From Bacteroidales bacterium (lineage in GTDB: Bacteria; Bacteroidota; Bacteroidia; Bacteroidales; P3): DNA of 64,000 nt. The stretch's first letter is position 1, and the number at the start of each line of letters is the position of its first letter. The notes beneath the pieces were generated by a model, which saw nothing but the letters and a program-made list of their open reading frames with translations, was not told where the DNA came from and searched no databases. The position numbers and the translations under genes were made by a program. The stretch spans positions 91,503 through 155,502 of the forward strand of contig JAFUWF010000023.1 in assembly GCA_017483575.1 (NCBI GenBank). The letters run 5' to 3'. Below, piece by piece: positions 10,431-18,665 of the stretch.

Positions 10431-11510
10431 CTACAGGATGAACTTCACCCTGAAGCCCCGCGTGGTGGGCTCCTCCACTATCTCCCTGCACAGCCGGCGC
10501 AGCTCCTCCGCCACCCCGGCGTCGGCGCCCAGCAGCGGCGAGGCCTCCAGGCGCTCCTTCATGACGTCGAGCGACGCAACATCGTTCAGCTCGCTGTATG
10601 TCAGTCGCAGTGTGTAGGGATAGGCCGTCGGCATGACCTTCTCGGCCACCAGGTCGACTATGCGGCCGGCCGCCACGCCCTTGTCCGCGATATGGTATTT
10701 GTTGCAGAAGGCGTCCATCTGCGAATGCACGCCCAGCATGTCGTAGTCCGGACCGTCCACCTCGAAGACCGCCTTGCGGATCCGCTGCACAAAGGCTTTC
10801 GTGGCGCTGTGCACCGGGTTCTCGAAGATCTGCTGCGGGGTGCCGTCCTCGTAGATGATGCCATCGTTCATGAAGAATATGCGTGTGCTGACATCGCGGG
10901 CGAATTTCATTTCGTGGGTGACGATGAGCATCGTCATGCCCTCGGAGGCCAGCTGGCGCAGCACGCTCAGCACCTCGCCCACCATCGTGGGGTCGAGGGC
11001 CGACGTGGGCTCGTCGAAGAGTATCACCTCGGGATGCATCGCCAGGCAGCGCGCTATGGCCACGCGCTGCTTCTGTCCGCCAGAGAGGTCGGACGGCATG
11101 GCATTGGCCTTCTCGGCCATGCCCACCTTGCGCAGCATGGCCATGGCCTCCTCTTCGGCCTGGCGGCGGTCGAGGTGGTGCAGCTTCATCGGCGCAAAGG
11201 TCACATTGTCCAGGATGCTCAGGTGCTCGAAGAGGTTGAAACTCTGGAACACCATGCCCATCTTCTGGCGCAGCTTGTTCAGCGGATAGCCCTTGGCGAG
11301 GATGTTCTCGCCGTCGAACAGTATCTCGCCGCCCGTCGGCGGGTCCAGCAGGTTGATGGCACGCAGGAAAGTGCTCTTGCCCGTGCCCGAAGGCCCGATA
11401 ATGCTGATGACTTCGCCGGGATTGATTTCGCAGTTGACATCCTTGAGCACCTTGAAAACGGTGCCGTCGGGATTGATATATTGCTTGCTGAGGTGTTTGA
11501 TGGTAATCAT
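10431..11510 (-). CDS. amino-acid-type ABC transporter ATPase with C-terminal extension
   Basis: 359 residues. Residues 1-245 are a GlnQ/HisP-like ATPase: Walker A GPSGTGKS, Q-loop MVFQSFNLF, signature LSGGQKQR, Walker B VILFDEPTSALDP, H-loop VTHEM. About 110 extra residues follow, absent from GlnQ; their function is unknown and they might be regulatory. The start overlaps the stop of the fused binding-protein/permease gene (ATGA), indicating translational coupling and a two-gene importer. The substrate is probably a polar amino acid, by family. Confidence 0.88.
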   Translation of the reverse strand: MITIKHLSKQYINPDGTVFKVLKDVNCEINPGEVISIIGPSGTGKSTFLRAINLLDPPTGGEILFDGENILAKGYPLNKLRQKMGMVFQSFNLFEHLSILDNVTFAPMKLHHLDRRQAEEEAMAMLRKVGMAEKANAMPSDLSGGQKQRVAIARCLAMHPEVILFDEPTSALDPTMVGEVLSVLRQLASEGMTMLIVTHEMKFARDVSTRIFFMNDGIIYEDGTPQQIFENPVHSATKAFVQRIRKAVFEVDGPDYDMLGVHSQMDAFCNKYHIADKGVAAGRIVDLVAEKVMPTAYPYTLRLTYSELNDVASLDVMKERLEASPLLGADAGVAEELRRLCREIVEEPTTRGFRVKFIL

Positions 11511-13012
11511 TTCTTTGCGGTGTTTCTTACGGTTAAGTCAAGCAACTTGCCCAGTAGCCAGGCAAGGACAAAATAGATGACGGTGACCAACAGCAGGGGG
11601 AAGAAGGCGTCGAAGGTGCGGTTGCGTATCATGTCGCTGGCACGCGTAAGGTCCTGGATGGCTATGTAGCCCACGATGGAGGTGTTCTTCACCAGCGACA
11701 CCGCCTCGCCCTTGTAGACCGGCATCACGCTGCGCAGCGCCTGCGGCGCCACAATGTAGACGAACGTCTGCCACCGCGTGAAGCCTATGGCCAGGCCCGC
11801 CTCCGTCTGCCCCTTGCCCACCGAGTCGATGGCCGTGCGGAACATCTCGCTCACATAGGCGGCGAAGTTCAGCGCAAAGGCCACCACCGCCACCATCGTG
11901 GCGCTCAGGCCCGTGCCCGCCAGCACCACGTAGAACATAATCATCAGGAACACCAGCATCGGTATGCCGCGCATCAGGCTGATGTACGCCTTCGCCGTCT
12001 GGCTCACCCAGCGGCGTCGGCTCATGCGCATCCAGCACACACCCGCGCCCAGCAGCGACCCCAGCAGGATGGACAGCAGCGATATCTTCACCGTCTCCCA
12101 CAGGCCTTCCAATATGTAGCGCCAGCGCGCCTCCACTATGAGGTTGTTGTGCACCGTCTGGCGCATGCGCTCCCAGAAGCCCGCCTGCACGCCGGCGGCG
12201 CCGGCGGCCCTGACAAAGAAGCCCGGATAGGCATAGTAGTGCACCGACGAGAAGTCGATGGTCTTCTGCCGCTCCTCGGTGACGAAGATTCCTCCGCACA
12301 GTATGTCGATGTTGCCCGTCTGCAGCGCCGTGGTGGCCGACGCCAGGGGCACATAATTGATATCCACCGGACGCCCCGCATAGCGGCTGTAGCGCAGCAG
12401 CACCTCCGGATCGAAACCGCGCCAGTCCTTGCCCACGGAGAAGGCAATGGGAGGCATGTTGACAACCAGGCCCACCTTGATGGGCTTGCCCTCGGGCTCG
12501 GGCCCCAGGTCGGGCATCGGCACCCGCGACGGCGTGTCGCACTCAAACCACCGGTCGTACATCTTCTGCAACTCGCCCGTACCGCGCAGCGAGTCGATGA
12601 AACGGCTCAAACCCTCGCGCACCGGCGCCGTCGCGGCGTTGCCCTTGCTGAAGGCAAAGGCCACCGGGAACTGCGTCTTGCCCCGGAACGCCAGCTTGAT
12701 GCCCGTGCGCGCCATCTCCTCGGGCGACATAAACGTGTCGTCCTCCACCATCACATCCACCTTGCCGCTCACCAGCGCCTCCACGTCGTCGCTCGGGGCG
12801 TTGAACGTGGACAGCTCGATGTCCGCGCGCTGCGATAGCATCATCTCGTATATCGACCCCGCCGTGCAGCCCACTCGCAGCCCCGCCAGGTCGGACGCCT
12901 TGCTCACCTCCACGGCCTTCGGGCCGCCGCCGGAACAGCCGGCAAAGGCCAACGCCACGGCAACGCACGCCGCCGTCAACCTCACCTTCTTTCCCAATTC
13001 TCTCAAAGTCAT
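11507..13012 (-). CDS. fused substrate-binding protein/ABC permease (polar amino-acid type)
   Basis: 501 residues. An N-terminal lipoprotein signal (LAFAGC, Cys26) precedes a type-3 periplasmic binding domain (to about 280; two lobes, including VEDDTFMSPEEMA and DFSSVHYYAYPGFFV). A HisM-like permease follows, with about 5 TM segments and the EAA-type loop (AGLAIGFTRWQTFVYIVAPQALR). Having the binding protein covalently joined to the permease removes the need for a free receptor. With the ATPase it forms a complete importer from two genes. Promoter box at 13048-13055. Confidence 0.88.
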   Translation of the reverse strand: MTLRELGKKVRLTAACVAVALAFAGCSGGGPKAVEVSKASDLAGLRVGCTAGSIYEMMLSQRADIELSTFNAPSDDVEALVSGKVDVMVEDDTFMSPEEMARTGIKLAFRGKTQFPVAFAFSKGNAATAPVREGLSRFIDSLRGTGELQKMYDRWFECDTPSRVPMPDLGPEPEGKPIKVGLVVNMPPIAFSVGKDWRGFDPEVLLRYSRYAGRPVDINYVPLASATTALQTGNIDILCGGIFVTEERQKTIDFSSVHYYAYPGFFVRAAGAAGVQAGFWERMRQTVHNNLIVEARWRYILEGLWETVKISLLSILLGSLLGAGVCWMRMSRRRWVSQTAKAYISLMRGIPMLVFLMIMFYVVLAGTGLSATMVAVVAFALNFAAYVSEMFRTAIDSVGKGQTEAGLAIGFTRWQTFVYIVAPQALRSVMPVYKGEAVSLVKNTSIVGYIAIQDLTRASDMIRNRTFDAFFPLLLVTVIYFVLAWLLGKLLDLTVRNTAKK

Positions 13013-13047
13013 CTTTTTAGTATTTATTTTCAGTTAATAATAGACTG

Positions 13048-13055
13048 CAAAAATA
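13048..13055 (-). promoter_or_regulatory. -7 box for the ABC transporter operon
   Basis: TATTTTTG on the minus strand, about 36 bp upstream of the start at 13012. Confidence 0.7.
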
Positions 13056-13164
13056 CACAAAAAAAACGACACCTGCCGCAACAACTTTTCAACAACCGCC
13101 CCAACCGCCCCCGCCGCCTCCCGGCGCCCACCCGCCGGCCGGCCCCCGCCACTCTCCCTCCGCC

Positions 13165-13354
13165 TTGACATTTTCACCTCTCCAAAACCCTTTCTCCACC
13201 CTGCCATCTCCCACCATGGTAGGAGTTGGGTAGGAGTTGGTAAGGAGTTGGTAAGGACATGGTAAGGAGATTATCACTGTCATTCAGTGCATTTTAAGAC
13301 CCAAAACAGGCATCCAGGAGGGTTTCGGACGGGCAGATTTGACATTTTCACCCT
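13165..13354. repeat. direct repeat TTGACATTTTCACC flanking an 11-bp array
   Basis: TTGACATTTTCACC occurs at about 13166-13179 and again at about 13339-13352, in the same orientation, on either side of the tandem array at 13217-13271. No ORF with coding character lies in between. The gap 13013-13588 holds this unit, the palindrome at 13396-13493 and otherwise nothing I can identify. Confidence 0.6.
13217..13271. repeat. 11-bp phased tandem array (5 units)
   Basis: Five consecutive 11-mers: TGGTAGGAGTT, GGGTAGGAGTT, GGTAAGGAGTT, GGTAAGGACAT, GGTAAGGAGAT. Spacing is exactly 11 bp throughout while the sequence drifts. Same periodicity as arrays near 23.2, 23.5, 51.6 and 63.7 kb. Confidence 0.8.
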
Positions 13355-13395
13355 TTTCCGCCGCACCTCCAATCAGAAGCAATGCTCAAAATCAA

Positions 13396-13493
13396 TGCTC
13401 AATCAGAACTGAAAGAACAAAAAAAAACTCAATCAGAATGAAAAGAACAAAGAGAAGAAAATCTCTGATAGTTCTTTTCGTTCTAATTGAGGT
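13396..13493. repeat. long imperfect palindrome preceded by a partial direct repeat
   Basis: The arm at 13428-13448 (CTCAATCAGAATGAAAAG...) pairs with 13471-13491 (19 of 21 positions). The loop contains an inner stem, AGAGA...TCTCT. A partial copy of the left arm (CTCAATCAGAACTGAAAGAA) sits directly upstream at about 13399-13418. It could fold as a strong hairpin in RNA or a cruciform in DNA, and it lies just beyond the 3' end of the PurL-like gene. Confidence 0.7.
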
Positions 13494-13588
13494 TTCCGAT
13501 TGAGAAAGGGTCCTAATCCTCTATCAGGTGGTACACCATGGGGGAAATCGGGTGTGGAATATCCGAAAGGTCTTCGATTTGTTTTTTT

Positions 13589-14383
13589 TCATTTCCGAGG
13601 GTGGAGGTAGTGTCCGACGGGGCCGAAGTCGAAGCCGTCGACGAGGATGCGGTTCTTGGTGATGCGTCCGAGGAAGCAGCAGTTGAGGCGTGCCTCGTCC
13701 ATTTTGAGGAGGAAGTCGTCGTCCCGGCTCTCGGGCAGGGCCACGAGGTAGCGCCCCGCCTCCTCGCCGAAAAGGAAGGCATCCAAGCGCACCTCGCGCG
13801 GCGCCAGGATGTCGAAGCCCTGGGGCTGCAGGAACCGCAGCAGGGAGCAGAAGAGGCCTCCTCGGGCCACAGGGGCCTGCGCATCGAGCATGGCGCCAGA
13901 CTCGAGGGCGGCGAGAATCATCTCGGTGTATTGGCAATCGTCGTTGTGCCCGCCGGCGGCCATGGGCTGTTCCACCAGGTGGAGGCAGCGACGGGCATAC
14001 TCCGAGTCGGCGAATTCGCTGCTGACGTTGCCCAACATATAGAGCAGCATTCCGGTGGCGAGGCAACAGGGGGCATCGCCGAAACGGATGTCGCGGCACA
14101 GCTGGAGGGCTATGTCGAGACACTCCTTGACTTTGGGTTCGCGGATGGCGCGGTGGTCGGCGGAGCCGTCGTAGAGGTAGTCGTTGCGCTCCACCACATG
14201 GTGCTGGCCCCGCAGCCAGCCGTAGAGGCTCTGCTGCTTGCCGTTGCTCTCCCACATGGCCAGCAGGGTGGAGAGCTCGTCGATGGAGGGCGCGTGGCCA
14301 AGGATATCGAGCACCTCGTCGTAGGCCGGGCGCGAGATGCCCATGGCCTCCACCTGCTCGAAGTCGACGACGGGCTCACTCAT
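13589..14383 (-). CDS. PurL-derived protein lacking the ATP-binding core
   Basis: 264 residues starting MSEPVVDFEQVEAMG; the open frame upstream belongs to the antiparallel shadow of the phosphatase gene. Residues ~10-55 resemble the linker domain of PurL (DILGHAPSIDELSTLLAMWE against the usual ILGREPTLTELGMFSVMWSE), but the following conserved SEHCSY is replaced by SNGKQQ. Residues ~150-260 resemble an AIRS_C domain (APVARGGL, LFGEEAGRYLVAL, LGRITKNRILVDG). The ATP-binding AIRS_N part is missing. It overlaps the phosphatase gene by 8 nt. Probably not a functional FGAM synthase; possibly regulatory or ligand-binding. Function unknown. Confidence 0.7.
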   Translation of the reverse strand: MSEPVVDFEQVEAMGISRPAYDEVLDILGHAPSIDELSTLLAMWESNGKQQSLYGWLRGQHHVVERNDYLYDGSADHRAIREPKVKECLDIALQLCRDIRFGDAPCCLATGMLLYMLGNVSSEFADSEYARRCLHLVEQPMAAGGHNDDCQYTEMILAALESGAMLDAQAPVARGGLFCSLLRFLQPQGFDILAPREVRLDAFLFGEEAGRYLVALPESRDDDFLLKMDEARLNCCFLGRITKNRILVDGFDFGPVGHYLHPRK

Positions 14384-14855
14384 GGCCGGCGGTGAGTTTT
14401 TCGAAGAGGGCCGTGCAGCCGGTGTTGATGTCGTCCCAGGCAATGTTGAACTTGCGTGTGTACCAGGGGTCGGAGACGTCGCGACGGTGGTGCTTGGTGT
14501 CGCTCTCGGGGGTGTGGTCCAGCAGGAGGGAGAGCTTCTCTTCCGGATCGCCGCCGAAGAGGCGTTCCATGTTGGCGAGGTTCTGGCCGTCCATGCCGAT
14601 GAGCATGTCGTAGTGGCGGTAGTCGTCGGGGGTGAGCTGGCGCGCCGTCTTGCCGGGGCATCCGATGCCGTGCTCGGCGAGGGTGCGCTTGGCCAAGGGG
14701 TAGACGGGGTTGCCCACCTCCTCGTCGCTGGTGGCGGCAGAGGCCACCTCGAACTCCTCCTCCAGCCCGGCGCGGCGCACCAGGCGCTTGAAGACGAACT
14801 CAGCCATGGGGCTGCGGCAGATGTTTCCGTGACAGACAAAAAGTATTCGTTTCAT
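14376..14855 (-). CDS. low-molecular-weight protein tyrosine phosphatase
   Basis: 159 residues starting MKRILFVCHGNICRS. The P-loop CHGNICRS gives the CX5R motif with catalytic Cys8, and DPWYTRKF holds the general-acid Asp. The family dephosphorylates protein tyrosines and often controls exopolysaccharide tyrosine kinases. A -7 box ends 4 bp before the ATG, so the mRNA may be leaderless. The 3' end overlaps the PurL-like gene by 8 nt, implying coupled translation. The upstream open frame to 15164 lies in rplS antisense and is rejected. Confidence 0.92.
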   Translation of the reverse strand: MKRILFVCHGNICRSPMAEFVFKRLVRRAGLEEEFEVASAATSDEEVGNPVYPLAKRTLAEHGIGCPGKTARQLTPDDYRHYDMLIGMDGQNLANMERLFGGDPEEKLSLLLDHTPESDTKHHRRDVSDPWYTRKFNIAWDDINTGCTALFEKLTAGHE

Positions 14856-14859
14856 GGTG

Positions 14860-14867
14860 CAAAGATA
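14860..14867 (-). promoter_or_regulatory. -7 box immediately before the phosphatase ATG
   Basis: TATCTTTG on the minus strand is followed only by CACC and then ATG (14855). The expected start of transcription is at or within a few bases of the ATG. Confidence 0.65.
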
Positions 14868-14892
14868 CGAATAAAAATCGGAATACACAAAT

Positions 14893-14921
14893 AAAAAAAA
14901 GAGGCACCCCGGGGGCGCCTC
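14893..14921 (-). terminator. terminator of the thrS-rplS operon
   Basis: Stem GAGGCGCCCCCGGGGTGCCTC (14901-14921, minus strand) followed by T8. It lies between the rplS stop and the phosphatase promoter. Confidence 0.9.
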
Positions 14922-14952
14922 TCTCTTCCAAGCATATCGCAAGGGTTGCAGA

Positions 14953-15306
14953 CTAGTGTCTCTTCTCCTTGATACGGGCTTTCTTACCGGTAAGATTGCG
15001 CAGATAGAAGATACGGGCGCGGCGCACAGCACCACGCTTGTTGACGTCGATCTGCTCGATGAACGGGCTGGCAAAGGGGAAGATACGTTCCACTCCGACG
15101 CCGTTCGTAATCTTGCGGACAGTAAAGGTCTCGGTAGCTCCGCTTCCACTGCGCTGCAGGACAACGCCCTGGAAGTTCTGGATTCTCTCTTTGTTTCCTT
15201 CCTTAATCTTGTAATGGACAGTGATGGTATCGCCAGCCTTGAACTCGGGGAACTCCTTGCGCTCCACCAAATTCTCTACATATTGCATTAATTCAGTTTT
15301 TCCCAT
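14953..15306 (-). CDS. rplS: 50S ribosomal protein L19
   Basis: 117 residues, full-length bL19: [22 protein letters not shown]-terminus, [19 protein letters not shown] and [10 protein letters not shown] core, [11 protein letters not shown] motif. L19 sits at the 30S-50S interface. It follows rplT by 26 nt and ends the operon, with the terminator at 14893-14921. Confidence 0.97.
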   Translation of the reverse strand: MGKTELMQYVENLVERKEFPEFKAGDTITVHYKIKEGNKERIQNFQGVVLQRSGSGATETFTVRKITNGVGVERIFPFASPFIEQIDVNKRGAVRRARIFYLRNLTGKKARIKEKRH

Positions 15307-15332
15307 GACAAATAGATTTTTTACAGGTTAAT

Positions 15333-15680
15333 TTATTTCTTTACCATCTTCACAACGGCGCTGAAAGCCTCGGGATTGTTCATAGCGAGGTCGGCAAGCA
15401 CCTTGCGGTTAAGCTCGATGTTGTTCTTGTGAAGTTCGCCCATAAAAACGGAGTACGAGATACCGTTGATGCGGCAACCGGCATTGATACGGTTGATCCA
15501 CAGCGAACGGAACTCGCGCTTTTTGTTCTTTCTGTCGCGGTAGGCGTAGGTCTGACCTTTCTCCCACTTGTTCTTGGCGACGGTCCATACGTTTTTACCT
15601 CTGCCCCAATAACCTTTGGTGCGATTGAGGATTTTCTTTCTGCGTGCTCTTGAAGCAACGGCATTGACTGATCTTGGCAT
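15333..15680 (-). CDS. rplT: 50S ribosomal protein L20
   Basis: 115 residues beginning [20 protein letters not shown], with the [10 protein letters not shown] motif near residue 75. L20 is needed early in 50S assembly and in many bacteria represses its own operon. The 171-nt gap to rpmI is unusually long for this operon and carries two short-period repeat arrays. Confidence 0.97.
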   Translation of the reverse strand: MPRSVNAVASRARRKKILNRTKGYWGRGKNVWTVAKNKWEKGQTYAYRDRKNKKREFRSLWINRINAGCRINGISYSVFMGELHKNNIELNRKVLADLAMNNPEAFSAVVKMVKK

Positions 15681-15723
15681 AGATTTTTTTTAATTTGTTT
15701 TTCGTTCAGGCGGCAACCTGGCA

Positions 15724-15769
15724 GTTATGAGTTATGAGAATTCTTAACTTTTAACTCTTAACTTTTAAA
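15724..15769. repeat. 7-bp degenerate tandem repeats between rpmI and rplT
   Basis: Two GTTATGA units are followed by an array that reads on the minus strand AAAGTTA, AGAGTTA, AAAGTTA, AGAATTC: exact 7-bp spacing. It lies in the 171-nt rpmI-rplT spacer. Confidence 0.6.
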
Positions 15770-15821
15770 GCCCGCTGCACTTGTTTGCGCTGTAACAATG
15801 GTTAATAACTCCTGTTTCTTT

Positions 15822-15861
15822 CTAGGAAAGCCTAGGGTATCCTAGGGTGTCCTAGGCAAGC
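15822..15861. repeat. CTAG array with 10-bp period (4 units)
   Basis: CTAGGAAAGC, CTAGGGTATC, CTAGGGTGTC, CTAGGCAAGC, each exactly 10 bp. The last unit contains the rpmI stop codon, so the array begins at the gene's end. CTAG is normally a rare tetranucleotide. Confidence 0.8.
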
Positions 15862-16046
15862 AGCATACGTTTGACGCGCTTCTCGTCGTCGCGGCTCACG
15901 AGGGCGGTGTGGTCGAGGTTGCGCTTCTGGGTCGTCTCCTTTTTGGTCAGGATGTGACTGTGGTAAGCATGCTTGCGCTTGATTTTACCGGTGCCGGTGA
16001 AGGTGAAACGCTTCTTGGCAGCGGCTTTGGTTTTCATTGTAGGCAT
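15852..16046 (-). CDS. rpmI: 50S ribosomal protein L35
   Basis: 64 residues, [20 protein letters not shown], typical of bL35. It lies 50 nt after infC in the classic thrS-infC-rpmI-rplT order. Its TAG stop is part of the 10-bp CTAG array. Confidence 0.96.
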   Translation of the reverse strand: MPTMKTKAAAKKRFTFTGTGKIKRKHAYHSHILTKKETTQKRNLDHTALVSRDDEKRVKRMLLA

Positions 16047-16096
16047 TACTTTACTGTTTTTTTTTAAGTTAGACTATATGTTGATACACTTGGATT

Positions 16097-16666
16097 TCAC
16101 TTCTTGGGGGCGATGATCATGAGCATGCGCTTGCCTTCGAGGCGCGGCATCTGCTCAGGCTTGCCGTATTCCAGCAGCGCCTCGGCGAACTTCAACAGCT
16201 GCTGCTCGCCCTGCTCTTTGTAGACGATGCTGCGGCCGCGGAAGAAGACGTCGACCTTCACCTTGTTGCCCTCCTTGAGGAAACGGATGGCATGGTTGAG
16301 CTTGAACTCGAAGTCGTGGTCGTCGGTCTGCGGGCTGAGACGGATTTCCTTGATGACAATCTTGCTCGAGTTGGCCTTGCGTTCCTTCTCGCGCTTCTTC
16401 TGCTCGTAGAGGAACTTCTGGTACTCGATGATTTTGCACACCGGCGGGTTGGCGGTGGGCGAAATCATCACCAGGTCCAGTCCCTGGTCGTAGGCGCGGC
16501 GCAAGGCCTCCTTGGTGTTCATGATGGCGGGTTCCATGCCATCGCCTACCACACGCACCATCGGCACATCGATGCGCTCGTTGATGAGGTGCTCAGGCTC
16601 TTTGCGGACGGGGCCGCGGTTCCGGTTGTTGTTCCCTACGGGTAGGGGTTTGAAAGGTGCTGCTAT
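16097..16666 (-). CDS. infC: translation initiation factor IF-3, probable AUA start
   Basis: IF-3 binds the 30S subunit and checks the start codon. Family motifs: LINERIDVPMVRVVGDG, then LDLVMISPTANPPVCKI, EIRLSPQTDDHDF and DVFFRGRSIVYKEQGE. An ATG-free frame forces a choice: GTG at 16567 would cut off the conserved INERI segment, whereas ATA at 16666 sits 9 nt after AGGAG (16680-16676) and gives 189 residues. Rare start codons are how IF-3 autoregulates in other bacteria. The N-terminal stretch KPLPVG is coded by a palindromic CTACGGGTAG-type repeat. It follows thrS by 27 nt. Confidence 0.85.
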   Translation of the reverse strand: MAAPFKPLPVGNNNRNRGPVRKEPEHLINERIDVPMVRVVGDGMEPAIMNTKEALRRAYDQGLDLVMISPTANPPVCKIIEYQKFLYEQKKREKERKANSSKIVIKEIRLSPQTDDHDFEFKLNHAIRFLKEGNKVKVDVFFRGRSIVYKEQGEQQLLKFAEALLEYGKPEQMPRLEGKRMLMIIAPKK

Positions 16667-16675
16667 AACTTGGTT

Positions 16676-16680
16676 CTCCT
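16676..16680 (-). promoter_or_regulatory. strong Shine-Dalgarno before infC
   Basis: AGGAG on the minus strand, 9 nt before ATA. Shine-Dalgarno sequences are rare in Bacteroidota, so this one helps decide the infC start. Confidence 0.6.
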
Positions 16681-16693
16681 ATATTAATTGTTT

Positions 16694-18631
16694 CTATTTC
16701 ATCACCTCGGCAATCTCATCCTCAATGATCTTGGCGAAGGCTTCGGGCGTCATGCTGCCCAGGTCGCCTGCACCCTGGCGGCGCACGCTGACAGTGCCGT
16801 CAGCAACCTCTTTCTCGCCCAGGATGAGCATAAAGGGCACCTTGGCCAGTTCGGCGTCGCGAATCTTGCGGCCGATTTTCTCGCTGCGTTCGTCGATGGT
16901 GCCGCGCAGGCCGAGGTCCTCGAGGCGGGCCTTCATGGCGCGGGCCTCGTCGATGTACTTCTCGCTGACGGGCAGGATCATGAACTGGTCGGGCGTGAGC
17001 CACAGCGGGAATTTTCCTCCCGTGTGCTCTATCAGCACGGCGCAGAAGCGCTCCATGGAACCGAAGGGGGCGCGGTGGATCATCACCGGACGGTGCTTCT
17101 GGCCGTCGGAACCGATGTATTCCAGACCGAAGCGCTCGGGCAGGTTGTAGTCCACCTGGATGGTGCCCAGCTGCCAGCGGCGGCCGATGGCATCCTTCAC
17201 CATGAAGTCCAGTTTGGGACCGTAGAAGGCGGCCTCGCCCAACTCCACGCGGGCGGGAAGACCCTTCTCCTTGCAGGCTTCGACAATGGCCTGCTCGGCC
17301 TTGGCCCAGTTCTCGTCGGTGCCGACGTATTTGGTTGTATTGTTGGGGTCGCGGAGCGAAATCTGCGCCTCGAAGTTCTCAAAATTCAAAGCCTTGAAGA
17401 TGATGGCGATGATGTCCATCACCTTGATGAACTCTTCCTTCACCTGGTCGGGGCGGCAGAAGATGTGGGCGTCGTCCTGAGTAAATGAACGCACGCGCGT
17501 GAGGCCGTGGAGCTCGCCGCTCTGCTCGTAGCGGTAGACGGTGCCGAACTCGGCGATGCGCAGCGGCAGGTCCTTGTAGCTCATGGGCTCGTTCTTGTAG
17601 ATCATGCAGTGGTGCGGGCAGTTCATGGGCTTCAGCAGGTACTCCTCGCCCTCCTCGGGGGTGGTGATGGGGCGGAAGGAGTCGGCGCCGTAGTGGTCCC
17701 AGTGGCCGCTGGTGACGTAGAGTTGCTTGCCACCGATGTGCGGGGTGATGACCTGCTTGTAGCCGTAGCGCTTCTGGATACGACTCAGGTACTCCTGCAG
17801 GCGCAGGCGCAGGTCAGTGCCCTTGGGCAGCCAGATGGGAAGGCCCTTGCCCACCATGTCGCTGAACATGAAGAGACCCATCTCCTTGCCAATCTTGCGG
17901 TGGTCGCGCTTCTTGGCCTCCTCGAGCATGGTCAGGTATTCGTCGAGTTCCTTTTTCTTGGGGAAGGAAATGGCGTAGACGCGGGTGAGCTGCTTGCGAT
18001 GCTCGTCGCCACGCCAGTAGGCGCCGGCCAGCGAGATGAGCTTCACAGCCTTGATGGCGCTGAAGTCCACCAGGTGCGGACCGCGGCAGAGGTCGGTGAA
18101 GGCACCGCTGTCGTAGAAGCTGATTTCGCCGTCGTTGAGTTCGCTGATGCGCTCCAGCTTGTACTCGTCGCCTTTCTTGGTGAAGAAGTCGATGGCCTCG
18201 GCCTTGGTCACCTCGCGGCGCGTGATGGCGGTCTTGGCCTGCACCAGTTCCATCATTTTCTTCTCAATCTTCGGGAAGTCCTCGCTGGAGACCTGGTAGT
18301 CCATGAAGTCGATGTCGTAGTAGAAACCGTTCTCGATGGCGGGGCCGAAGCCGAATTTCACGCCAGGGTAGAGCAGCTCGATGGCCGAAGCCAGCAGGTG
18401 GGCCGAGGTGTGCCAGAAAGTCTCCTTGCCCTCCTCGTCGTTCCAGGTGAGCAACTGCACGGTGGCATCCTCGTTGATGGGACGGTAGAGTTCCGTCACC
18501 TTATCGTTCACTTTGGCAGCAAGGACGTTGCGTGCAAGGCCCTCGCTGATGCTTTTTGCTATATCTAGAGGGGTGACACCAGCCTCGTGCTGATGTACCG
18601 AACCGTCAGGTAATGTGATATTTATCATCAT
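16694..18631 (-). CDS. thrS: threonyl-tRNA synthetase
   Basis: 645 residues, full-length class II ThrRS. An N-terminal TGS domain ([20 protein letters not shown]) is followed by the editing domain ([19 protein letters not shown], with the HxxxH pair), the catalytic core with Zn-site [10 protein letters not shown], motif 2 region [16 protein letters not shown], and an anticodon-binding domain (PVSEKY to the end). Charges tRNA-Thr and edits seryl-tRNA. First gene of thrS-infC-rpmI-rplT-rplS, with a -7 box at 18666-18673. Confidence 0.97.
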   Translation of the reverse strand: MMINITLPDGSVHQHEAGVTPLDIAKSISEGLARNVLAAKVNDKVTELYRPINEDATVQLLTWNDEEGKETFWHTSAHLLASAIELLYPGVKFGFGPAIENGFYYDIDFMDYQVSSEDFPKIEKKMMELVQAKTAITRREVTKAEAIDFFTKKGDEYKLERISELNDGEISFYDSGAFTDLCRGPHLVDFSAIKAVKLISLAGAYWRGDEHRKQLTRVYAISFPKKKELDEYLTMLEEAKKRDHRKIGKEMGLFMFSDMVGKGLPIWLPKGTDLRLRLQEYLSRIQKRYGYKQVITPHIGGKQLYVTSGHWDHYGADSFRPITTPEEGEEYLLKPMNCPHHCMIYKNEPMSYKDLPLRIAEFGTVYRYEQSGELHGLTRVRSFTQDDAHIFCRPDQVKEEFIKVMDIIAIIFKALNFENFEAQISLRDPNNTTKYVGTDENWAKAEQAIVEACKEKGLPARVELGEAAFYGPKLDFMVKDAIGRRWQLGTIQVDYNLPERFGLEYIGSDGQKHRPVMIHRAPFGSMERFCAVLIEHTGGKFPLWLTPDQFMILPVSEKYIDEARAMKARLEDLGLRGTIDERSEKIGRKIRDAELAKVPFMLILGEKEVADGTVSVRRQGAGDLGSMTPEAFAKIIEDEIAEVMK

Positions 18632-18665
18632 TTATAGTCTATAAAATGCGTTCTATTTCAAACTG

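Noticed and set aside
13089-13283. 64-residue minus-strand ORF in the ABC-phosphatase gap
   Set aside because: Low complexity (Gly/Trp/Pro), made partly of the 11-bp array, no conserved features.
14384-14839. Upstream extension of the PurL-like gene
   Set aside because: Translation is Ser/Thr/Pro-rich and overlaps the phosphatase gene in another frame; MSEPVVDF gives a family-like start.
16097-16567. GTG at 16567 as infC start
   Set aside because: Cuts inside the conserved INERI-DVPMVRVVGD segment; ATA at 16666 with AGGAG is a better fit.
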